In this document: positions 53,500 to 63,489 of the stretch, piece after piece | Layout of the letters: every line of letters starts with the position of its first letter | Numbering within the stretch: the first letter of the stretch is position 1 | From: Vandiemenella viatica | Lineage: Eukaryota; Arthropoda; Insecta; Orthoptera; Morabidae | Direction of reading: 5' to 3' | NCBI GenBank assembly: GCA_031002005.1 | Contig: CM061919.1 | Coordinates: 176,001,121-176,065,120 of the forward strand | DNA length: 64,000 nt | Translations under genes and position numbers: made by a program | The notes under the pieces: model-generated | The model's database searches: none | What the model saw: only the letters and a program-made list of their open reading frames with translations | What the model was told of the DNA's origin: nothing

Positions 53500-53660
53500 C
53501 ATAGGAAGACTAAGGGATACTTGTCTGAGATGAATGTGTGCTAAAGAGAGGATTGGGCCAAGGTGGGAAGAAACAGGAAAATGGAGAGGCTTATGTGCAA
53601 AGCAAATCCGGCAAGCAGCTATTAACTGTAGATGATAAAGATGATGATCAAACTTGGAAC
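53500..53660 (+). mobile_element. LINE 3' end (same family as 7815-8910)
   Basis: The plus strand reads HIGRLRDTCL, a frameshifted .CVLKRGLGQGGK-like block, then KWRGLCAKQIRQA and the end 'gatgataaagatgatgat'. KWRGLC.KQ..(P/Q) and the GATGAT tail repeat the 3' end at 8830-8905. It is less than 200 bp, strongly 5'-truncated. Confidence 0.7.
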
Positions 53661-53977
53661 AATATAAGCGAACAGGAATATCGCATGCACTTAAATTACT
53701 CCCTTACTTCTTTTTGATACATCCTTGTTCCATATCAGGTTTCAGAAACTTCGTAAAAATGTTTCTGTCTGTTTCCCTCTTTCCCTTATATCGCCGCAGT
53801 TCCTTCCATTTTCCTCCACAACTCTTCCCAGGTATTAAAAACTGCTTATTTTCTTCAGTTGCTCTCCTGCCATTATGATTCCCGTGGCTATCCTGTCCTT
53901 CTTTCGGGTTATGACCATATACTCATTTTTATTTACATTAAATTTCATGCCGTATTGGCTCGCAATGTATTCCACTG

Positions 53978-54055
53978 AATGGAACTGGTCACAAGGGACG
54001 GGAAAGAATTTGGCCATGAGCTTTTGAAGGAAGCATCCCGGCATTCGCCTGGAGT
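53978..54055 (-). repeat. SINE family A body fragment inside the LINE
   Basis: The fragment spans 'caagggacgggaaagaattt ggccatg' to 'gcatcccggcattcgcctgg ag', the body part of the SINE on the minus strand. It lacks the 3' end and the tRNA head. Confidence 0.85.
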
Positions 54056-54058
54056 TCT

Positions 54059-54172
54059 AGACATGAAACAATATTGTAACTTCAAATAAACAATTCTCTT
54101 ATTAGATAGTAGCACACACTCATTCTTTTTAGTCCACACCTCTTCATTCAGAATTTTGTTTGTCGAAAACTA
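54059..54172. repeat. Dispersed repeat X, copy 1
   Basis: 'agacatgaaacaatattg' and 'taacttcaaataaacaattc' through 'cagaattttgtttgtcga' are repeated at 55337-55446 with a few indels (10 extra bases here, about 11 extra bases there). Not recognised as a named family. Confidence 0.8.
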
Positions 54173-54224
54173 TGCCATATCCCGTTTATCCCTTCCTACG
54201 AACAAATGGTTACACATTAGGATT

Positions 54225-54275
54225 GGTGCACTCTGCCACCCACTTTTAGTGAATCGCGGAGTAATAATAATTATA
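54225..54275 (+). repeat. LINE 3'-UTR remnant
   Basis: The words 'gcactctgccacccac' and 'gaatcgcggagtaataat' parallel the LINE 3' end at 23600-23640 ('caccctctgccacccac', 'gaattgcagagtat'). Only the untranslated tail is left. Confidence 0.6.
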
Positions 54276-54570
54276 AATTATTAGGTCATTTACAAAAGCT
54301 GTCAGCTTTTTCTTTTCCCATTCCCACTGCAACCTTTCTGTTACGCAATCCATGAGACAAACACTCGTATAAAGTGTCGAGTGGGTACTTCCTTGCCTTA
54401 ACCCCATTTCTTTGTTCCATCCATTCTGCCCTTTCTACCCCTATTTTCACATAGCTCACACTTCCCTCGTTTAATTCTATCACTCTTTTGATCGTTTCTT
54501 TTTGAACTTCCCTGTTTTCCATGGCCTTCCATACTTTTCTCCTGTGAATTCTGTTATATACTTTATAAAT

Positions 54571-55045
54571 AATCAAGAATATTAATAGCAGATACTTTTC
54601 ACACTCACTGCTGGTCCCGTAGCTTGTTATAAAAGGGTTTGTTGGGTGCCTCAGTTTATGCATATGAATTTAAAATTGATAATCTCAGGTAAATAAAAAT
54701 TGTATAGTTAAATTAACTAAAATGAAAAGGGTTCTTTCATTAACAGTATGAATAATGTAACATTGCCATTTATTCTTGAACTCAAATTTAAATTCCATAA
54801 GGGTGATTCAAGCTATGTTAATTGTTCTACTCTTGAACATCAGTAAACTATAATTACAGACAAACGGAATGAACCTATTACTTCAGGTAGCATTATAAAG
54901 TCATTATGTGATATTGACAATTTACGAACAAAATTCATTAACACGTATGCTCCGCCTAAAACTCCTAACTGTTCGATAGATTGAGACACTTAACCTGTAT
55001 CAGCAAGTCCCCTTGCCAGGACCATTAAATAGGCAAGAGAACTTT
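54571..55045. other. Unassigned AT-rich DNA
   Basis: Nothing recognised. Confidence 0.3.
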
Positions 55046-55336
55046 TTTATAATTTTAGTGTGCAGTTCAAAGTATAAGGTGCCCTTTTATCGTATATGAC
55101 CGCACACACACGGAATCTTTCATTAAAAACCCAAGTTCCACCTGAATTAGTGTATCTGGTCACAGATGTCTGTTGCCAGCTGATCAGAGCTGCGTTCTCG
55201 ATGGCCGTCGGTGAATCTGCCCTCCTTGTCATCCTCGCCACTTGCCTCGACATTCGAGAGGCGTTGTTCTTCCACCAACGGAAGTCGGAAGTGCCAGTGA
55301 CGTCTCGAAGTCCTTTCTTCAATCTCCCGATACGTC
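55046..55336. other. Coding-like block of unknown origin
   Basis: From about 55140 to 55343 three different frames (two minus, one plus) are free of stops and G+C is raised. The minus frame (55343-55047) is basic at its start (MSGRIGRLKKGLRDVTGTSD) and the plus frame (55096-55362) is Leu/Ala-rich. I recognise neither. It precedes repeat X copy 2, so it may be part of the same unnamed transposon. Confidence 0.3.
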
Positions 55337-55447
55337 CAGACATGAAACATTATTGTAAATAAATAGTAACTTCAAATAAACAATTCTCTTATTGGATAGT
55401 CGCACACACTCGTCCTTTTTAGACCATTCAGAATTTTGTTTGTCGAG
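55337..55447. repeat. Dispersed repeat X, copy 2
   Basis: Partner of 54059-54172, about 1.28 kb away in direct orientation. It contains an extra 'taaataaatag' and lacks the 'tccacacctc' of copy 1. Similarity looks near 90% outside the indels. Confidence 0.8.
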
Positions 55448-55906
55448 CTAGTCTGTCCTTGTCTCGTATGTTTACGTGCGAAAAGACTAATCTGGCGCAT
55501 ATCTTTTTAATCACGTGTAGATTCGGTTAGGTCACATGAGTCTTGTCCTTGTGTTTCCGTAAATCTGCGTAGCTTTGAAAATGTCACGAAACCAGAATTC
55601 GCCACGGTGGGCTCTGCAGACACATAAGTATGCCACTTGGGAAAGTTTTCTATTGAGGTTTCGCTGGCTGATAGGTGGTGAGGGGCAACTACCCTCTTGA
55701 GCTGCCCTTAGCGCAACAATACGCCCAGTCCATTTCTAGAAGCCCGGGTGTTTGATCGTCCTGTCCTTCGGCGTCTTTGGCATTTCACGTATATACAAAT
55801 AATAATTGTTCGAGTTATAGCCCTGCTCATCCTGTACGTATACTATATAAATATTGTAAGATTATCGTAATTTGAAATAATATTACAACTTGTATCGTTG
55901 CAAATA
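55448..55906. other. Unassigned DNA
   Basis: No gene recognised. 55660-55740 is GC-richer and could contain a degraded SINE head (ggctgataggtggtgagggg), but no B box follows. Confidence 0.3.
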
Positions 55907-55916
55907 TCACGTCTAC

Positions 55917-56112
55917 CTTTTTATTTTTTTACTTACGGCTTTACGCCTCGTCGACGTCAAAGACTGGGGACAACGAGCTGGAAGGAATTCGGCCATGACC
56001 TTTTTGAAGGAAGCATCCCAGCATTCGCTTGGAGTGTTTTAGGGAAACCATGGAAAACCCAAATCTGGATGCCCGGACGGGGATTCGAACCGGCGTCCTC
56101 CCGAATGCGAGG
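55917..56112 (-). mobile_element. SINE family A, 5'-truncated in the head, 10-bp TSD
   Basis: A minus-strand copy with T-rich tail complement, 3' end 'ggctttacgcctcgtcgacg tc', body, central block 'accatggaaaacccaaatct' and an intact B box complement ggattcgaacc. It stops in the head at 'cctcccgaatgcgagg'. The 10-mer tcacgtctac flanks it at 55907-55916 and 56113-56122. Frames at 55898-56212 and 55941-56129 are shadows. Confidence 0.95.
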
Positions 56113-56122
56113 TCACGTCTAC

Positions 56123-57575
56123 TGTTCATCTCTCCGATCTGAAGCCATACTGCTTTTCTCTTACCTATTTTTCAGCCCCTCATCGTTTCTTTTCTCTATT
56201 ATCTTCTCATAAACTATGGCACAGTGGCACATCAGTATGATTCTCTATAGCTCTCAAACTCTTTCATACTTCAGTTTTTGACTGTAGGTGCAATAGGGAA
56301 TGTGCATGAAATTTAAATATACGTCTAGTATTTTTATTTGGAAACTTTATTACTGTAGAATTACCGCTACAACGTTTTTTCCTATTTATTCGCTTTTTGT
56401 TTATAGATTTAATTAATCAAAAATGTTAAAAATACAAGGAAAATGTAACTTCGCGATACGCAACGTTTTTTGTTTAATCGAATCATGGCGTCATAATACA
56501 CGTTCATATTGTAAACGAAGGAGTTTTTACTGGGCGTTTTTATCATTTTATGATTATGTTTAAGTTTTGGTAATTTATCAGTATAATTGGTGGAATATTG
56601 CATTCTTGCGAGAATACCCATACAATAAATAGTGAAAGCAAGCTGTTTTGTAAAATAATCTTCCAGAAAACGATATTTTTTATGACGAAAACTTATTTTG
56701 CACAAATCCAGATTCTACAGTCGCTGATGGAGGAGGAGTGAAACCTGCAACGTAATAAATTGTTAGATATTTGTATTATTAATTTTTTCGCTGTTAGAGC
56801 ATTAGCAGAGTTTGTGGTAAAGTTTAAATGCACCCCGGACCAGAGTAACAACTGATATATTTTTGTTACAGGTAAGATATAAATAATTACATTGCGCGTT
56901 GTTTTACAACAATTTTACTAAATTAATCAATTGCACAGAATTGACTTGCCATAACATACCGTTCAGATCGTCATTTCTGACGTGCTTTGAAGCTAGTAAC
57001 ATGATAAAGTAACAGAAAAGCATTTTTTCCAGAAAATCGTTGATTCGAAAAGAAGTTCTCACGGGTATACCGCCGGAATCTGTTTACACAACACAATCCG
57101 TATTTACACACGTGAGGTATTCACTGTAAACATACGTTAGGAAAGTCTACATTCTTACATATTTTTTTAATGTTTTGTTAACAAGTTTATTGTTTTGGTG
57201 TTTTTCAATTGAAATAGGTTTTATTTTTTACTTTATTTCATTTTTGTCTTTTCTATACTTGTATGTCGTCAAGAAGTATTTTAAACGTAATACGTAACAC
57301 CGAGAAGATAGATTTCTTTTCTTTTTTCTACCATCAATATTTTTAATTTCTGGAAGTGTTTGGGTGTTAATGGTTTAAAATAAAATAATATACGTGACGA
57401 AAACAGATTCGCCTCCTAACCAAATTTCAATGGCTATTTGCGAGGCATATTAGAAATTCATTGGCTGAAATTACATTTATTGTATATGTTAGAAGTAATG
57501 AGATTTGTTTTAAAATTAAAATAAAATAAAAAATTCATGCTAAAAATTTCTGCAGGTAAAAATAAATAGAAATAT
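56123..57575. other. Unassigned AT-rich DNA with a MITE fragment
   Basis: At 57060-57110 'cacgggtataccgccggaat' and 'caacacaatccg' match the left arm of the foldback MITE at 42946, without its right arm. Otherwise no gene or repeat is recognised. The minus frame 56409-56705 has no domain. Confidence 0.4.
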
Positions 57576-57582
57576 CTGATAC

Positions 57583-57640
57583 TTCGGGGATTTAAATTGG
57601 GGAGCGGACGCCTTACCGCCTACACCACGCTGACTGTAGG
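57583..57640 (-). repeat. tRNA-like SINE head fragment
   Basis: The complement reads cagcgtggtgtaggcggtaa ggcgtccg and then a ruined B box 'caatttaaatcccc'. The agcgtggtg start resembles family A, but the anticodon-side sequence differs. Only the head remains. Confidence 0.5.
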
Positions 57641-57714
57641 TAATATATGCCAAATTTTGTAATTAAAAGACATTTGGATTATTATTATTATTATTTGGTA
57701 GGCGCATTTGAAGA

Positions 57715-57800
57715 AACGACGGTACCACAGACATATCATTATCAGCCAGTTCAGTCATTAAATATGCGGCCTCATAAAGTCATGAGTTCAGGTAGACATA
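57715..57800 (-). repeat. LINE 3'-end fragment
   Basis: The words 'cagccagttcagtcattaaa', 'ggcctcataaagtcatgag' and 'ttcaggtag' match the 3' end of the LINE at 52630-52690 ('cattcagttcaatcattaaa', 'tgcctctcatagttatgag', 'ttcaggtag'). Confidence 0.65.
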
Positions 57801-60173
57801 TACCATTCAAAATATATTCAGGAGTCTGATGGTCTCCCTTGACGGCTTTAAACGGTTCGTGGTTGGTTTGGATGAAGCTTGAATAAGAAATTATTTGAAA
57901 AATATACCTATTAAATTTTTAGAAACTGCGTTATGATTAGAGTTTGAATAGGTAACTAATCGTTATGTATTACAACAAATTTAACATTAGAAATTACATA
58001 CTTACGCTAAAGCGATCTTCACGAGAATATAAACAACTGGTCGAGGTTTCTTTACGTTTTCTCATAGCTACACACCACTTTTTTTCTTACATTCGCATCT
58101 CGCGGGACATGAAAATACACATCAAATACATTTCTTATCGTATTTTTGCACTTAGATTACAGTATTTATAAAATTGTTTTCGACCTACTTCCAAATCGGA
58201 ACTAGTTATATATAAAACCTTTGAGATGTAGCATTCCGCAGTATACAAAACGCTAATGTGGTCGTGTACAATGACGTCACGGTACAGTGCGCCAAGCTGG
58301 CGGCGTTTAAAACATCGGAACTAGATTGCAGTTTCAAAATATTTTTAAAAGTTAAATTTTAATATTTTCATCAATATTATATTTTTACGGTTATATAACA
58401 GGGTAAATAATTGATTTAAAATATATAAATAATACATGCAGATATCCTATTATTATTTTCTTCCACTCTTCTTGGATGGCCTTCTCCTTCTGTATATTTC
58501 TGGTCACAAGATATAACCACTACTTTCCTAATATCCTTGCTGTTCTTACCATTTGCACACTCATTTCATCCAAAGTTTGATAATGAATTTAATCTCTTGA
58601 TTTTCGCTTTGACAACAAGAACTAATCTAATACACAGCTTCTTATTTACCATCACACCACATCTCCGAAAGATATACAAAATTTGTACCTAATTTTTAAT
58701 TTTTGTGCAGTAACTATATCACTAATACAAACAATTACCTAAATTTTGAATTTACCTAATTGAGATGAATTCAAGGTGCAATAATAATAATCGTTCCTTT
58801 AAAAAAATCTACATTTATCGCTCGATGAATGTAGAAACCCCCGGCCACCTGCAACTAAAAGATATACCATCTTTGGAAAACCTTAGGAACTGTGGAGATA
58901 GCATCAAATCAAGCACACTCACCACGGAACTTCCTTTCAGTTGAAAGGAGTGAACACCTTCAATGCTGATCATTTTGCACTGGGTACGCCCAAGGAATTT
59001 GAATACTGCTTTGGTTTGCACGCGCTATTTCACTGATAGATTTCAATCCTGATATTTTGTTTCTCATTGTTCGCTTCTTCTGGGGTGCAGTGTTTCGTGA
59101 TATCTGAGACGATAATTTTCTTGCTAATCGTATCGGAGGAAGCTGTATTTAATTGAAAACAGCACCTTAGATATTATGACGCGGTAAAATTTTCGCAATC
59201 TAACTGATTGTCTTTCATCCATTACTCTTTCGCTAAAACTGATTATCAATACCCGTTAACTGATTATACTCCCCTACCACAAACGCGTGATGTTTATTCC
59301 TTAGTTTTTTGCAATAATTAGTTTTGTGTATTACGCGACCTGCCTACTACAAATTGTTTATTCATTAACTAAACTGCAATATTATTAATTAAAATTTTAG
59401 ATTTTGTTGTAAGGTGAAAAACTGAATGTTGTTGTTATAATATTTTTGTACATATATATGTATTATTCCGTGAAGTATGTTTGCTGAGCAGGTCCTAACA
59501 CATAATTTAATGGATGACGCAGGTCGTAGTAGAAAAAAAACTCGTTTTTTGGTCCAAAGCGTCAAGCCACTGGTGACCTAGTTCTAGAAGCGGTAACCAA
59601 TCAGGACTCAGTTACTGGAGCCGCAGATGTTGTCGAGAACTTCAAGCTGATTGGAAGCTCGTTTCCGTGCTTCAGTCTTTCTTTTCCTTTACGATACATT
59701 CCGTCTGTTCCTTTTATAGCGGCCGAGATTAATTCTTCTCAAATCTGGTGCTCAGAACTAGGCTGAGTTGGATTTTCTGCATATACTTATGAGATTCGTG
59801 TTTCTTTTTGTCTGTTTTTTTTTTCGTAACAACGCCTGGGTGCCAGTAACATTGCTTCTTTCTTATAGTGGTGCCTACTTATTCGTTTTCCAAGAGAGTG
59901 CCATTATTACATATTTGAGTTTAAATTTCTGTTTGTATGTTTCTATCCTCATGTTAACAATTATTGGATTTGACTTGAAATTGTTTAAGGATTGTCCACT
60001 TAAGCCGTTCTGATTAAAAAATAATTGTTTTTATTTTACCACAAATTAAATTCCAGCGGTTTACTGATAGACCCAAATTAGCTTGTGTCTTTTATACCAG
60101 AAGTTGTACGTTGTCATTATCCTATGTTTTTATATTGTTACAACTTCATATCCACTCAAGTTTTCATACTTAT
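57801..60173. other. Unassigned AT-rich DNA
   Basis: No gene is supported. 58450-58680 may be an antisense LINE C-terminus ('ttcttggatggccttctcct' would read GEGHPRR on the minus strand), but this is weak. The hydrophobic frame 59768-60013 has a non-ATG start and no domain. aaccaatcagg at 59605 is a CCAAT-like word without gene context. Confidence 0.3.
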
Positions 60174-60175
60174 TA

Positions 60176-61044
60176 TACAGGGCGTTCGCCGGGAAACGCA
60201 ACCCACTGTTAGCGCTACAAGGAAGAAACTGCTCCCGGCGAGCGAGCGGTCAGCTTCCGGCATTGTTCGACCGTCGGCCGCGGACTATTTCATAATAATT
60301 ACGCTTCATAAACTTCATAAACTTGTATGTGCTAAGCATTTAAATTTGACGTAATTCATTAGCTTACCTTATAAAAGATGCTGGAAGTGTTGACCCTCTT
60401 GTGTAATGCACATTTCACATCTTCTGAACATATTTCGAGACACACGCTGCCCTAACTGACTTAATGATTTTTTGGGTGACTGTTCTAGTCGAAAAGCGAT
60501 ATCGTCAATTTTCTCCTCTGTGAGAATACGGTTGACCGACAGTCTCTTTTTGTTAAAAAATGAACCCGTTTCTCTTACTTTTTTAACCAGACGCAGAATT
60601 GTTGATTTAGCTGGCAGTAAAGCGCCAGGAAATTCGCGACGAAATTTACTGCGACACTGTTTAAACGACTTCTTCTTCACATATGTATCGTAGAGAAATA
60701 TTCTTTGTTGCAAACTGTAACGTACCATAATTTTACTCACACTCAAACACGGTACAGATTAGTAAGAGTATGAAGCCCCAAACCAGCCAAACCGCAAAGA
60801 AACGTGTATTCACAACACTGATTAATAAGAGACTGAAGTCACAAACTAGCTACAATGCAAAGAAACCGTTCTTAACAATGTAAGGGTCCGATTATACTGC
60901 GTCACTGCACTGTTGGGGCAGCGGAGGTGTTAAACAGTGCGGTGATTCACGTGCCGTGTGGCGGGAGTTGCTGGCTCCACTGACCGAGCAAGTTGCCGAC
61001 GGCAACAGACTGGGAGGGTAGCGTTTTCCGGCGAACGCCCTGTA
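60176..61044 (-). mobile_element. Internally deleted mariner-type transposon with intact TIRs
   Basis: The left end tacagggcgttcgccggg and the complement of the right end tacagggcgttcgccgga form an inverted repeat that continues as aaacgc(a/t)accc for about 29 bp with only two or three mismatches. TA flanks both ends (60174-60175 and 61045-61046). The 869-bp element contains one intact minus-strand ORF of 125 codons (60746-60369) and about 300 bp of leader. Full-length relatives encode about 330-350 residues, so roughly 650-700 bp of catalytic region is missing. The well-kept TIRs suggest recent mobilisation by a transposase encoded elsewhere. Confidence 0.93.
60369..60746 (-). CDS. Truncated transposase: DNA-binding region fused to C-terminal tail
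   Basis: The ATG at 60746 opens a 125-residue protein. Residues 10-60 (SLQQRIFLYDTYVKKKSF, then RREFP and STILRLVKKVRETGS) match the N-terminal helix-turn-helix (DUF4817-like) that begins many insect mariner-superfamily transposases. Residues 75-100 (EEKIDDIAFRLEQSPKKSLS) are the start of the second helix-turn-helix. At about residue 102 the sequence jumps to SRNMFRRCEMCITQEGQHFQ and HLL, the usual extreme C-terminus of these transposases, followed by a stop. All three catalytic acidic residues are therefore gone, yet the join is in frame and no stop interrupts it. Such a protein could bind the TIRs without cutting; this regulatory role is inference. Confidence 0.75.
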   Translation of the reverse strand: MSVSKIMVRYSLQQRIFLYDTYVKKKSFKQCRSKFRREFPGALLPAKSTILRLVKKVRETGSFFNKKRLSVNRILTEEKIDDIAFRLEQSPKKSLSQLGQRVSRNMFRRCEMCITQEGQHFQHLL

Positions 61045-61046
61045 TA

Positions 61047-62160
61047 TTGTTTTAATGTATCATGTGGTGTAGCCCTGAACACGATGATTAGTATTTATCC
61101 TCCTGTAGCAGACCAGTTTGTTTCCTCCGTGTTTTTGTATATACGGTATATGTAGAAAACTGTGATGAGTGGTGTTTTTTTATTTTTTAAGGCATAGTTT
61201 TTTATGTGTATACGAATATAGAAGAAGGAAGTGAGTAGTACTTAGTCCCGGCTCACTCAAACCGTTAAATAATCTGATAGAGTATCTTATTTTGTCTATA
61301 ATCATAGTAATATTTATGATTAAACTATAAAAACAACGTTCGTAAATATAAGAAAAAATGTTTTAAGTACCATGGCGTGTAAAAAAAACCTGGTAATTGT
61401 TTCACTGCTGCCGCCTCTCTCTCTCTCTCTTTTTTTTTTTTACAAATCACACAACTGCACATTTTAGTTATGAAGAATGTGTTATTTAAGGAAAACTGCG
61501 TGATTGTCAATCATATCCCTTCTCATGCGTTTGGTGCTTTTTATTTTCCATCAGTAATTTCGGGAACAATCCATCGCTTCTTCATCTCATGCGCTTTTCT
61601 CCTCAAAATCTTATTCCTCAGTCAGTGAGTTAGTTACTTCCATGTTTTCAGCATGCTTCTGCAGACCCAGGTTTCAAACACTTGTTTTATTATTTCTAGC
61701 CATCAATCATCATCATTTCTGCAACTTGCATGAGGTGTTGTTGCATATACTGTTTCCGAATGTTATTTCTGGGCATTAGGTTAATCTTTGACACTAGAAG
61801 GTTTCTGCTTTTTGGCGAATGTTATTTCTACTGCTGCAGATATACTGATATCAGAATTTCCTATGTTGTTTACGAAGTAATAGTTTTACAAGTAATTGCT
61901 TTTTCCACTAATTCTGTTCCAGTTTAGAAATTTCGCCAGGCCAAATATTTCAAGATAATTCCTTTGCTCAATTCCTCCTACCACAGAGGCGCTTAGTCAC
62001 ATCGTCAATATATGTTCCTCACACTTACGCTTTACCCAGTTGATATTCTTCCTGGTTTCAATATTTTCTCTATTTTCTTAGCGATTTCAAAGGAAGTTGA
62101 AATGTAGTATACAGATTTCTATAAACACTGAAGACACTTTTAAACTATTCTGTACCAGTC
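61047..62160. other. Unassigned AT-rich DNA
   Basis: Includes a CT repeat (about 61412-61432) joined to a T run. No gene or named repeat is recognised. Part of 61540-61720 may be an antisense LINE relic but shows no clear motif. Confidence 0.3.
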
Positions 62161-62164
62161 ATAT

Positions 62165-62900
62165 CTTTAAACGAGCATTTCTTGTATATATATATATATA
62201 TATACCTCGTGTATATATATATATATACCTCGGAAGCGGCTCTAACGATTTGGATTAAATTTCATATTTAGATAACGTTTCGTTTTTTGAGTTAATCTGA
62301 ATAGTTGTCTTCCCTGTAAAGACGCGATTTTAAAGAAAACTAGCAATTGTTGTATTTGGTATCTGTAAAACATTTAAAAAGTAGTTTTAATATATATATA
62401 TATATTGGCTTTGTCAGATGTGATTTTTCAAACTTCTCTTCTTTACATATCTTCTTTGAAAGCAATATTAACAGTTATAATATCACTGAATCTATGAACT
62501 CGTGAAAAAGCCACATACAGGTGCCCATACGGAAAAAAAACAGTTCTGGTAAATATAATCCTGTGGTAAACCGAACGATCTCATAAATTACTCTAGCGAT
62601 TTGGACGAAATGTAGATAAAGTTTTGCTTTTCAAGTTTGTGACACGATTTTACACACAAAAAAAAAACCGAGCAATTCTTGTAGTCGGTATCTCGGAAAC
62701 GACTCTAATCTCATCTCGTATAAGTTTCGGTTACCAGTAAGCCTACTGATGTTATTTAACCTCCTCTTTGATTAGAGCAATGAACTGTGCACTTCAAAAT
62801 ACCTAGGAAGTCTTAAAGAAAAACGTTTAACTTTAATAAAACTTTGCGCAAAATCTTGAATGTTGAACATTAATCGAAAGATGCCGAGCGAAGATCGGTC
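62165..62900 (-). mobile_element. Helitron-related repeat with helicase C-terminus
   Basis: The block has (TA)n runs with 'cctcg' spacers at 62184-62232, then 'aagcggctctaacgatttgg' and 'aaatttcatatttagataac gttt', shared with 5340-5520, and a second copy of the same phrase at 62575-62640. On the minus strand 62530-62455 reads YGHLYVAFSRVHRFSDIITV, the HLYVA(F/L)SRV motif VI near the end of the Helitron Pif1-like helicase. The rest of the helicase is absent or scrambled. 62785-62815 matches 5950-5980. No CTRRT terminus was identified for this copy. Confidence 0.6.
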
Positions 62901-63216
62901 AACCAGGTACTTAATTATATTAAGACCACATTAATAGGCTTTCTTCCATTTCTACTGTGCTCCTTAGACCATTTGTTGTAATATTGCTGTCAAAATTGCT
63001 GCTAGTATTTGTTCCACCATCAAGTGTAACGTTTTTATTCCCACCAATTTTTTGTGTCACTTTTGTTGATACTTGTCCATATTTCTCAGGCAGTAATTAA
63101 TTTATGCCGTTCAGCCATTTCTTCGGCTCCTTTCTGTTGCCAGCTAGGATGACGTGAGCAGTCTACTGATTGTTTTTCATCTAGTCTTTAATACTCTTCT
63201 ATAGATTCACTGCCAG
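62901..63216. other. Unassigned DNA
   Basis: Nothing recognised. Confidence 0.3.
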
Positions 63217-63486
63217 TTAACTAGCTGCAAAATATCCTGCGAACAAGGCGTTTCGGACAGCAATCATGCGCTCGTCGTATTGACTGAACCCAGTCAATGT
63301 CCATCGGCGGCAGTCACATTTACATTCCAAAGATTCCTCGTCCTTACACAAGCCGTGCACACATTTCCGAGAAGCCGGTGTCGCAACGTGTTGCCACCCG
63401 GATGCTGTCGAAAGTGAGGGACGGACTGTTTGCGTTCCCCGATAAGCGGGGACTTTGGCCGTCAACACGCGCTGTCCATGATTCAC
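63217..63486 (-). other. GC-richer open block with an EGF-like cysteine pattern
   Basis: The minus frame has 89 codons in a GC-richer island. Residues 41-64 read KCVHGLCKDEESLECKCDCR, then RWTLTGF. The spacing C-x3-C...C-x-C-x-C with HG between the first two resembles part of an EGF-like repeat (C.HG.C......C.C...W.G). The last cysteine of an EGF is missing and the rest of the frame is featureless. No convincing splice acceptor lies directly upstream, although ttcgcag|gat is a weak donor downstream. A host exon is possible but unproven. The plus frame 63297-63515 is the alternative reading. Confidence 0.3.
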
Positions 63487-63489
63487 TGT

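Larger units (their letters stand above)
53830..54570 (-). mobile_element. LINE RT fragment with SINE piece inside
   Basis: The minus strand carries, from high to low coordinate, RIHRRKVWKAMENREV, then VIELNEGSVSYVKIG and WMEQRNGVKA (54570-54390). After an interruption by a LINE-tail/SINE block (53978-54275), it continues YGMKFNVNKNEYMVITRKK and GIIMAGEQLKKISSF (53960-53830). These match the RT order LW..L...V...TIR.I.ELY.GS..YVK ... YGLKFNV.KTEYMV..RKK ... I..GEQLKK in the LINE at 7815-8910. The catalytic Asp-Asp part is lost in the interruption. Confidence 0.8.

Noticed and set aside
59768..60013. Hydrophobic frame as a membrane protein
   Set aside because: The frame begins without ATG, and T-rich sequence alone gives Phe/Leu-rich translation.
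62184..62232. TA microsatellite as a replication or recombination signal
   Set aside because: Simple (TA)n with a duplicated cctcg spacer; it accompanies the Helitron-related repeat and needs no separate explanation.
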